Of a stretch of 21,351 nt of DNA, positions 6,959 to 14,700 are shown piece by piece (the stretch's first letter is position 1; every line of letters starts with the position of its first letter). The notes under the pieces are model-generated. The model was not told the DNA's origin and ran no database searches. It worked only from the letters and a program-made list of their open reading frames with translations. The stretch comes from an uncultured Clostridia bacterium. GTDB taxonomy: Bacteria > Bacillota > Clostridia > Oscillospirales > Ruminococcaceae. A program made the position numbers and the translations under genes. The stretch covers positions 1-21,351 of the forward strand of contig CANQZS010000006.1 of assembly GCA_947628385.1 (NCBI GenBank), written 5' to 3'.

Positions 6959-7708
6959 ATGAGACTTGTTGACAAAAACAATATGGTGATGGATATAAAA
7001 CTGCGTATGTGGGACGGCACGCAGTACAGCCCCGATTTTTCCAGTGACTTCTTTGACGCGGGCAGTCTGCCTTTCATTGACGGCTTAAACGCACATTTTG
7101 TAGAAGATGTGGATTACTGCCGCGATCAGGCTATGGACTGGAAAAATGCCGAGGGAGATTATCGCGAATGGGATAATGATATCTCACAGGAAGAACTCGA
7201 GCGTCGCAGCGTAGATGCAGAGATTTACTCCATTGAAGCTGTCGCAAAGGAGGTTCCCGTTTATTACGGGTCGGTCGTGGACGCTTTTGATAATAAAGAG
7301 ATGAGAGCTTTCCAGCTGTCGTACGATTTGGATGCTATGTGCAGACGGGCAATCGAAGACGCTGTAACAGAGAATTATTCGGACGACTACCGTTTCGATT
7401 CGTCGGCTGCCGTGCGCGATGTAGTAAATACGTACGGCGAGGAACGCGTCGGTGTTATTCTTGCCGCAAACATACAACGCTTGGATTATGACGGCAGAAT
7501 ATCTCCGCAAAACAAAGAGTGGGCAAAGGATGTAGAGATCCCCAAATCCGACAACACAAACAGGTACGATAGTCGTGTCTGTTTGAATCGTGTTCACGCC
7601 GGGCTTATAGACTTATTTACCACAAATTTCAGGAGAGGTACATATAAGGAGAAACAGGAAAACAAGCGGCACGACAAACCGCGTGAGAGCGAAAGAGACG
7701 AACGATAA
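6959..7708 (+). CDS. DUF3849 domain protein
   Basis: 249 residues behind a good AAAAAAGGAG site. The DUF3849 region covers about residues 97-220: VPVYYGSVVDAFDNKEMRAF, then AIEDAVTENYSDDYRFDSSA, AAVRDVVNTYGEERVGVILA and HAGLIDLF. Family knowledge: this domain is common in proteins of Firmicutes conjugative elements, often next to ArdC-like and TOPRIM proteins; its biochemical function is unknown. The N-terminal 95 residues are acidic and unrecognised. The C-terminus is strongly charged (KRHDKPRESERDER). Its last 12 bases, GACGAACGATAA, are identical to the last 12 of the beta-helix gene. It appears soluble and cytoplasmic. Confidence 0.78.
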   Translation: MRLVDKNNMVMDIKLRMWDGTQYSPDFSSDFFDAGSLPFIDGLNAHFVEDVDYCRDQAMDWKNAEGDYREWDNDISQEELERRSVDAEIYSIEAVAKEVPVYYGSVVDAFDNKEMRAFQLSYDLDAMCRRAIEDAVTENYSDDYRFDSSAAVRDVVNTYGEERVGVILAANIQRLDYDGRISPQNKEWAKDVEIPKSDNTNRYDSRVCLNRVHAGLIDLFTTNFRRGTYKEKQENKRHDKPRESERDER

Positions 7709-7735
7709 AAAAATGAGAAAGGAGAGCGTCTTTAT

Positions 7736-8980
7736 ATGCCGGACGACAAAACAAACGGAAAGAATGATCACAGATTCGAGTATATGATGTTAGACCGATT
7801 GCGTTCCGACTGTGAATACTTTTTAGGCGCGGGACAGCGATACGAGGGTCATTTGTGGGCGGGAAATGTACGAGAACATATCGCTAAAATGCGAGAGCTT
7901 TACAATGCCCTCCCGGTAAAACCCGAATGGCTGTCGCAGGAGGATATTGACAATTACGCGGAGCGCATGGAGCCTCCGTTCTCGGTCGTAGAAGAAGTTA
8001 ATCTGCAACATACTGCGGAAAAGATTCATGTGGATCCTCAAAACGAAAGTGTGTGGTGGATTTACCTCAATCCATATGCGGACTGCGGCGCTCAATATGT
8101 GAACTGTGAGATCGATTTCGATGTTTACGAACAACTAATTGAGCAGTACGACATCGCGCATCACCCCGAAAACGTCGAACAATTCTACTCTGATCTTAAT
8201 GAAATGGCAGAACAAATGCTATCTGATCTCGGTACTCCATTTTTCGTAGAAGCGCGCAACGATTATGAAAAAGAATCAGACTTCGTTGATTTTACTGCCG
8301 AAAATATTCTGAAAATCCACGAGAAAATCCTATCATATGAGGTAGACAGAGAAGCCGAACGGGATATTGACCGCGGAGAAGCTGAATTCGGCGCGGACGG
8401 ACGGAGAGCGTTCCGCGATGACGTTGGATCAGTAAAAAAGAGACTGTTTGTTGATATGGACGGGACGCTCGCCGTCTTCAAGCCCGTCGACACGCTTGAA
8501 ACACTGTATTCCGAGGGGTATTTTGCCTCGCTTGAACCGCAGCAGGAGGTGATAGATGCGATTGATGAACTCCTCTCCGACAACGAATTTGAAGTCTTCG
8601 TTCTTTCAGCCTATCTTTCAGACAGTCCATATGCTCTTTCTGAAAAAAACGAGTGGCTTGACGAACATCTGCCGAACATAAGTCCTTCGCACCGCCTGTT
8701 TGTTCCGTGCGGCGAGGATAAAGCATCTGTGGTGCCGGGAGGAATTTCCGAGGGCGATTATCTGCTCGACGATTACACCCTGAATCTGCTTTCGTGGGAT
8801 CCACCGGGACACGGAATCAAGCTGCTTAACGGTATCAATCATACAAAGGGCACGTGGAAAAAGGATAAAGTACGGCACGATCAAAACGGAGAGGCGCTTG
8901 CACAAAAGATCAGAGACATAGCTTTTTACGGGCGAAATGTCCGCGACTCGGATGCAAGACACGACAGCAGTGAGCGATGA
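7736..8980 (+). CDS. LPD11 domain fused to HAD 5'(3')-deoxyribonucleotidase
   Basis: 414 residues. The N-terminus (about residues 14-80: YMMLDRLRSDCEYFLGAG, LWAGNVREHIAKMRELYNAL, VKPEWLSQEDIDNYAERM) matches large polyvalent protein-associated domain 11 as I know it. The middle (about 90-225) is acidic and unassigned. The C-terminal half is a HAD-family nucleotidase of the NT5C type: DMDGT at residues 240-244 supplies the Asp nucleophile and the second Asp, VFVLSAY gives the motif II region, and LLDDYTLNLLSWDPPG supplies the acidic motif IV. NT5C enzymes remove phosphate from deoxynucleoside monophosphates; activity here is inferred. The ribosome site AAAGGAG precedes the ATG. Possible roles include nucleotide-pool control during transfer or conflict with host or phage. 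Tail: RHDSSER. Confidence 0.8.
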   Translation: MPDDKTNGKNDHRFEYMMLDRLRSDCEYFLGAGQRYEGHLWAGNVREHIAKMRELYNALPVKPEWLSQEDIDNYAERMEPPFSVVEEVNLQHTAEKIHVDPQNESVWWIYLNPYADCGAQYVNCEIDFDVYEQLIEQYDIAHHPENVEQFYSDLNEMAEQMLSDLGTPFFVEARNDYEKESDFVDFTAENILKIHEKILSYEVDREAERDIDRGEAEFGADGRRAFRDDVGSVKKRLFVDMDGTLAVFKPVDTLETLYSEGYFASLEPQQEVIDAIDELLSDNEFEVFVLSAYLSDSPYALSEKNEWLDEHLPNISPSHRLFVPCGEDKASVVPGGISEGDYLLDDYTLNLLSWDPPGHGIKLLNGINHTKGTWKKDKVRHDQNGEALAQKIRDIAFYGRNVRDSDARHDSSER

Positions 8981-9010
8981 TAAATCATAAAAAAGGAGAT
9001 GCGAAAACCG

Positions 9011-10150
9011 ATGAAGATTAAAATCTATCAGATAAACATCGAACGCGACGAGAACCGCGAGGCTTTTATGGGACTATATAATAAGCCGATAAATGACTTC
9101 GGAGAGCCGATTGTTGACAGCAGCATTTATGACAGCGTTTTCGAGGGGGATATCGCTTGCCGGGACTTGGAAGATGCGTACCGAATATTCAATGTCGATC
9201 CACCGGATGGGTATCGTGCAAGATCTCTCTCGGTTTCGGATGTCGTTGAGGTCATAGACGCCGAAAACCGCGGCGAGGGCTTTTATTTTTGTGACAGCAT
9301 AGGTTTTCATAAGGTGAATTTTGATCCCGAAAAGACGTCAATAAGCCCGAACCATCTCAATTACGAGCCGACAAATCAGATAAGAGTCCTCCTCATAAAG
9401 CCGGGAGAATCGCCAAAGGCAACAATGATCGGTAATACCCTTGAAGACATGCAGAAAGCTGTCGGTGGATATATTGAGTCATTGATGCCGTTTGACGATG
9501 AAGTCGCCCTGATCTGTAATGAAGAAGGAAAGATCGAAGGGCTTCCTCTCAATCGCGCCATATACAAAGAACCGGAAGAAGTTGACATGAGTTACCGGGA
9601 GATGAAAGAGATGCTTCGGCACTATGAAACAGAACGTCTCAAAAAAATCAAAGAACTTCGCCAAAAATATGGGCTATATCCTCCGGAGGGAGTTGTGAAG
9701 TGGCCAAAGTACATGACCGCATATATCACATTCTCCGAAGACTCGTTTGATAAACCATTTTCAGAGGAAGCGCGGACATATGAAATCAGCAGTGACAACA
9801 AGGCATTTAACTGCAACACGGGCGGATATTCGATTTTCGGCAGCAGCCTTGACGGCAGCGATACAAATGTCAGACTCGATTTGTACATGGCCGACGAACG
9901 CGGCGGCGCGGACGGATGGAAAATCGAACGGTGCTATATAAAGAAAGACGAAAAGGAGATAGCTGAAATCATAGCCGGGAATTTTTTAATTGCCTACGCT
10001 CCGTCCTGGTCGGATAAATTTTTCAGTTTGCCTGACGATCTGCTCGAAAAGTATGCCGATATGTTCGAGAACCCGGAACGGTTTACAATAACCGAAAATG
10101 GCATACAGGCCACTCCATATCGGGCTTCAGGTGAAAGATCGGAACGTTAA
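9011..10150 (+). CDS. YodL and DUF3846 domain protein
   Basis: 379 residues from the ATG at 9011. The in-frame ATG at 8999 overlaps the GGAG ribosome site and is unlikely to be used. A YodL domain occupies about residues 1-112 (KIYQINIERDENREAFMG, SSIYDSVFEGDI, RSLSVSDVVEV, FYFCDSIGFHKVNF). DUF3846 occupies about 122-185 (IRVLLIKPGESPKATMIGN, ALICNEEGKIEGLPLNRAIY). A helical segment follows (MSYREMKEMLRHYETERLKK), then a C-terminal part with FLIAYAPSWSDKFFSLPDD and YADMFENPERF. All are element-associated domains of unknown chemistry, usually near ArdC and DUF3849 proteins. No membrane segments are seen. Tail: ASGERSER. Confidence 0.82.
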   Translation: MKIKIYQINIERDENREAFMGLYNKPINDFGEPIVDSSIYDSVFEGDIACRDLEDAYRIFNVDPPDGYRARSLSVSDVVEVIDAENRGEGFYFCDSIGFHKVNFDPEKTSISPNHLNYEPTNQIRVLLIKPGESPKATMIGNTLEDMQKAVGGYIESLMPFDDEVALICNEEGKIEGLPLNRAIYKEPEEVDMSYREMKEMLRHYETERLKKIKELRQKYGLYPPEGVVKWPKYMTAYITFSEDSFDKPFSEEARTYEISSDNKAFNCNTGGYSIFGSSLDGSDTNVRLDLYMADERGGADGWKIERCYIKKDEKEIAEIIAGNFLIAYAPSWSDKFFSLPDDLLEKYADMFENPERFTITENGIQATPYRASGERSER

Positions 10151-10155
10151 AAACC

Positions 10156-10180
10156 GGGCGGTGGAATTTATCTGCCGCCC
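10156..10180 (+). other. Weak inverted repeat in the 64-base gap before the small gene
   Basis: GGGCGG (10156-10161) and CCGCCC (10175-10180) could form a 6-bp GC stem with a 13-base loop. There is no T-run after it (TATAAAAC), so it is not a convincing terminator; a mild attenuator or chance pairing are equally possible. Confidence 0.25.
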
Positions 10181-10214
10181 TATAAAACATCATCACACAG
10201 AAAGGAAGAACAAA

Positions 10215-10514
10215 ATGACTATAAATCAAAAGGGATTAAAGGTGCTTGCAAAACTTGCAGCAGCCGGGTATACAGACGAGAAAAAGATAGTTAACATGTC
10301 ACTTGATGATATGTTTCGTCTGTCGGGAATAAAGCTCGAAGAAATCTATATAATTAACGAGCTTCAGAAACACATAAAGGCAAATAAACTGATCGCGTTC
10401 TTTATTATCACCGATGATGATAAAGAAGCAGAGAGCGACGTCGGCGGCGGTGCAAACGATAACACCGACGGACTCGAAACAGATGACGATACCGGGGGCG
10501 AATACAATGAGTGA
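10215..10514 (+). CDS. Small ICE-associated protein, 99 residues
   Basis: The start at 10215 is set by the AAAGGAAG site; the frame is open further upstream but inside the previous gene. The first 65 residues look globular and helical (QKGLKVLAKLAAAGYTDEKK, MSLDDMFRLSGIKLEEIYII, NELQKHIKANKLIAFF). The rest is a highly acidic Gly/Asp tail (DDDKEAESDVGG, then ETDDDTGGEYNE). I do not recognise a named family, though small genes of this type often precede ArdC-like genes in these elements. Its stop overlaps the start of the next gene (ATGAGTGA), so the two are translationally coupled. Confidence 0.68.
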   Translation: MTINQKGLKVLAKLAAAGYTDEKKIVNMSLDDMFRLSGIKLEEIYIINELQKHIKANKLIAFFIITDDDKEAESDVGGGANDNTDGLETDDDTGGEYNE

Positions 10515-11484
10515 AACGGGTACGGTCGCTCCACTGCTTTTGGAATCGGATTCGCCTTCTGAAAAAATGAAAGAGATAACCGACCGCCTTGAAAAAGGCG
10601 TAAAGGAGGTATTCGAGAGCGATAAATACAAAGAATATCTCCGTGTAATGTCCAAATTCTATAGCTACAGTCTCAACAACTTACTGCTGATCGCGATACA
10701 GTGTCCAACAGCCACTCATGTTGCGGGTTTCTCGGCGTGGAAAAACAACTTTCACCGAAATGTAAAAAAGGGAGAAAAAGGCATACGAATAATAGCGCCA
10801 GCTCCTATTAAAGCAGAGGAAAAGACAAAAGCTATTGATCCCGAAACAGGTATGCCGGAGCTTGACGAAAATGGAAATCAGAAAGAAAATATAACGATCC
10901 ACCTTATTCCGCGGTATAAGATCGTATCCGTTTTCGATGTGAGTCAGACGGAGGGGAAAGCTTTACCGGAATACATTTTCGAGCTGTCAGGAGACGTTTA
11001 CAACTACGGCGTAATGATTAAAGCACTTATAAAATCGTCTCCTGTTCCCGTCAGATTTGAAGATATAACAAACGGCGCGAACGGATATTACAGTTTAGCA
11101 GACAACAAGATCGGCGTGAAATGCGGAATGAGCGAAGTACAAACCGTCAAAACGCTGATCCACGAGATGGCTCATTCGATCCTGCACAATACAGATGCGT
11201 TGAAAAAAAGCGATAATCCCCCCGACCGGCACAAAATAGAGGTGCAAGCGGAGAGTGTCGCTTTTTCAGTATGCAGCCGGTACGGAATAGATACATCAGA
11301 ATATTCGTTTGCGTATATTGCCGGATGGAGCAAGGGGCAGGAAACAAAGGAACTAAAAGAATCGCTTGAAACGATACGAACCGCCGCCGAAACAATAATC
11401 GACCGTATCGAAGCGGAGCTTGATAAAATGAGAGCTCCGTCCGAAAAACAAAAGAGCAAAGATGATCAAGAATACGAAAGGTGA
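10507..11484 (+). CDS. ArdC-like antirestriction protein: ssDNA-binding domain plus zincin metallopeptidase
   Basis: 325 residues from the ATG at 10507, which overlaps the preceding stop by eight bases. Residues about 18-100 resemble the ArdC N-terminal ssDNA-binding domain (FYSYSLNNLLLIAIQCPTA, VAGFSAWKNNFHRNVKKGEK, GIRIIAPAP). The C-terminal half has a zinc-protease signature: HEMAH at 219-223 with His219, Glu220 and His223, and candidate third ligand Glu249 in EVQAESVAF. Family knowledge: ArdC from plasmid pSA binds single-stranded DNA and protects incoming DNA from restriction. The combination with an MPTase-type zincin is typical of polyvalent proteins of conjugative elements. A role in protecting or processing DNA on entry is inferred. 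A helical C-terminus ends in SKDDQEYER. Confidence 0.85.
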   Translation: MSETGTVAPLLLESDSPSEKMKEITDRLEKGVKEVFESDKYKEYLRVMSKFYSYSLNNLLLIAIQCPTATHVAGFSAWKNNFHRNVKKGEKGIRIIAPAPIKAEEKTKAIDPETGMPELDENGNQKENITIHLIPRYKIVSVFDVSQTEGKALPEYIFELSGDVYNYGVMIKALIKSSPVPVRFEDITNGANGYYSLADNKIGVKCGMSEVQTVKTLIHEMAHSILHNTDALKKSDNPPDRHKIEVQAESVAFSVCSRYGIDTSEYSFAYIAGWSKGQETKELKESLETIRTAAETIIDRIEAELDKMRAPSEKQKSKDDQEYER

Positions 11485-11498
11485 AAGGAGAACCGAGC

Positions 11499-11717
11499 AT
11501 GAACAGGCTTTTGAACGTCGAAGATGAAAATCTGCTCGCCGTTTTGATTGTTGACTGCCAAAGAAAAGAGGAACTGCTTTTAAGACTTGACTGTTTACAA
11601 TCCGAGTCAGAAGACAGAGACATGACACGAATCGCCGACAGAGTAGCCGATTACATAGAGCAGCTGTCGGATGAAGAATATGATGATCTTGTCGTATATG
11701 CGGCAGATGAAATATAA
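11499..11717 (+). CDS. Small acidic protein, 72 residues, unknown function
   Basis: Start at the ATG 11499 with AAAGGAG at 11484-11490. The upstream in-frame GTG (11481) overlaps the previous stop and is less likely. The protein is helical and acidic (NVEDENLLAVLIVDCQRKEE, ADRVADYIEQLSDEEYDDL). It sits between the ArdC-like gene and the helicase gene with a 35-base gap, so it is probably in the same operon. No family recognised. It could be an accessory or mimic protein, but the sequence does not show this. Confidence 0.6.
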   Translation: MNRLLNVEDENLLAVLIVDCQRKEELLLRLDCLQSESEDRDMTRIADRVADYIEQLSDEEYDDLVVYAADEI

Positions 11718-11752
11718 AAGTACAGTATAATTTTTGAGGGGAGAAAGATAAG

Positions 11753-14700
11753 ATGGTTTTATCGTATGAAAAAGCGTATTTGCGATATGAGCGTCACTGC
11801 CGAGAAATAACCGAAAATGCTGATAACTGGAAATCATTTCTGACAACAGCCGCAAACAACTTCAAATATACTTTTGAGGAACAGGTAATGATCCACGCGC
11901 AAAAGCCCGGTGCCGTAGCGTGCGCAGATATGAAGACGTGGAACAGGCTCGGACGGTGGATCTCCAAAGGATCAAACGGCATAATTCTGATAGACAGAGA
12001 AAAGAAGCGCACGAGGTATGTTTTTGATGTATCAGATACCATTACTCGTGACGGCAGTCAGATATCTCTTTGGGAAACGCGCGAGGGCGATGAAAAAAGT
12101 GTTTTTGAAGCGCTTACCTCATGCTTTGGGAGCTTTGAAGAAACTAATATCTTATCGGATATAATAGAGGCCGCATCCGCAAAAGCGGGAGACGATGCCT
12201 GCGATTCTATTATAGACACACTTTCTCCTATAATCAGCAGCACCCTTTCCCAAAACGAAAAAGACAATTTTACCGATACGGTGCACCAAATCTTCCGAAA
12301 CAGTCTATCGTTTATGCTGTTCGTTCGGTGCGGTGTGAGTACGACGAATATCAGCTTCGATTTTGGAGCCGTGAATATGTTTGATTCACGGGAAGCAGTC
12401 GAGGCTCTCGGACTTCGTTTGAGCAATACCGCAGAGATTGCTTTACGAGGGATTGCGTCTGCCGTTCGAGCACAAAGAAAAACACAAAAAAATCTAAACC
12501 GTACACTTGCAAATGATAATGCATCACGATATAATGATGATAAAGAAACAAAACAGCTTTCAGGAAAAAGGAGACCGGGTAATGAAAGAGGAAACGACGA
12601 AGAAAGAATCGGCAGAAACGGAGCTGCCGAAGTACAAGTACAACGAGGAAACGGGGATATGGTACACCCTCGTGGGGGACTATTATCTTCCGAATCTTAT
12701 TCCTCCGGAGGAACCGAAGATCGGGAAATACGGGAGAATGCGACAGAAGTATATAGCAGAGAACAACCCGATAATGTACAACACGATGATGATAAACGAA
12801 ACGATGAACGCTCACCTCGAAGAAGTAGACAGGAAAGCGAAAGAGAGAGTCGAGGAACTCGTGGAACAGATGAAAGCGAACTCGGATCTGACAGAAAGCA
12901 TGAAGTCGACAGACCCTCTATACTGGATCGGGACGATGAACAACTTCAAGGCGGCGGCAGAGGAAATAGTATACAAGGAATTGATCTTCTGCTGAATACA
13001 GAGGATCAGATAAGAGATATCACGGAAGCGGAGGCTGAACAAGCCTCCGCTTTTTCCGTAAACGAAAGTGATGTTGAGGCTGTACTCGCACAGGGCGGCG
13101 GGATCGAGGGCTCAAAAAAACGTATCTACAATTTTTTAACAGAAGATCATTCCGTAAAAGAGTGCATGGATTTTCTCAAGAATGAATACGGGACAGGCGG
13201 ACGATATCCGGTTATAAGCTCTGACCGAGGGGTCATCTCGGAGGATCATAATATACGCGGGATTGTAATATCTGTTAAGCGCGGCTCGGAAACCGCCGAG
13301 AAATTCGTGGCGTGGAACACTGTCGCAAAGTGTATTCGTGAAATGATCAAGAACGGCAGATATCTGACGCCGGACGAACAAGAACGATACGGCAAGAACA
13401 TAGGGGGCGAGCAGCAATCGCTGTTTGTTGCTTTAAATTCATCAGAATCGTTGTCTGACACGCAAGCCGTAGCTGCAAACGAGAATAACGCAGGGCATAA
13501 TAGAGCAGAAACAGCATTTACGCCGGTATATCAGGAATATATCAATATCAAGCGTGATAATGCAGATCGAATTGTCTTGTGGCAAGTCGGCGATTTCTTT
13601 GAAATGTACGGCGAAGATGCGGTTGCCGCGTCAGAGGCTCTCGGACTGATCCTGACCTCACGCAGCGTCGGAGGCGGGATGCGGGTACAGATGTGCGGCA
13701 TACCGAGACACGCTCTCGCCGAATATACAAAAAAGCTTCAATCGCAAGACCGCGATCTTGTAATAGCTTCCGTTGAAAACGGAGAGTATACGGTCAGCAT
13801 ATTGACATCGGCTGACGAAGATAAACCCGCAGAAACGGCAAATGATCAGTATACGGACGCTGCCGATCTCGATAATATATCTGCGTATAACGAATACGCG
13901 GAGGCGAAAACAAAATACGGCGATTGTATTGTACTTGTTCAGGTGGGAGAATTTTTTGAAATATACGGTGAAGATGCCGAACCGGTCGCGCGTGTTCTCG
14001 ACGCGCCTTTTTTTGCGGTTCAGGAAAATGAGCGCAGGAGACTGCCTATGTGCGGCTTCCCGGTCGCATCTTATAATGACGACCTGTATGATAAACTCGC
14101 TTCGCTTGGACGCAGCATCGTTCTTATACTTGACGCGGATGGCGAACGGCAAGAGGCTGTTTTTCCTGCGCGCGTATCTGCCGAGGCGTCCGAATCTGTT
14201 CAAAGCACGCCGCAAAATTATAAAATAACAAACGATGCGCTCGGCGTCGGAAGCCGCAGCGATAAAATAAGAAACAATCTCCTTGCGATAAGAACCTTAA
14301 AGGAGATAGAAGCAGAAAGACGGGACGCGTCGCCGGAGGAACAGGCGATCATGGCTCAATATGTCGGATGGGGCGGCCTTTCAGAACAGTTCAGTCAAAC
14401 CGGATCAAGTTATGAAGAATTGAAATCACTGCTCACAGACGAAGAATATACATCGGCACGGGCATCTACGCTTTCTGCCTTTTACACTCCTCCTGTCGTT
14501 ATCCGTTCGATCTATAAGGCGCTTGAAAATATGGGTTTCAGAACCGGGAATATACTCGAACCGTCGTGTGCGACAGGCAACTTTATCGGTATGCTGCCGG
14601 ACGCTATGGAGAGCAGCAAGGTATACGGTGTCGAGATAGATTCTATATCGGGACGTATAGCCAAGCTTTTATATCCCGGAGCCGATATAACGATATCCGG

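Noticed and set aside
6969..6999. TTGACA and TATAAA inside the start of the DUF3849 gene
   Set aside because: The spacer is 19 bases and no gene start follows nearby; likely chance in an A/T-rich stretch.
11726..11731. TATAAT just before the helicase start as a promoter
   Set aside because: No acceptable -35 at 16-19 bases; a start here would fall at about the ribosome site and leave almost no leader.
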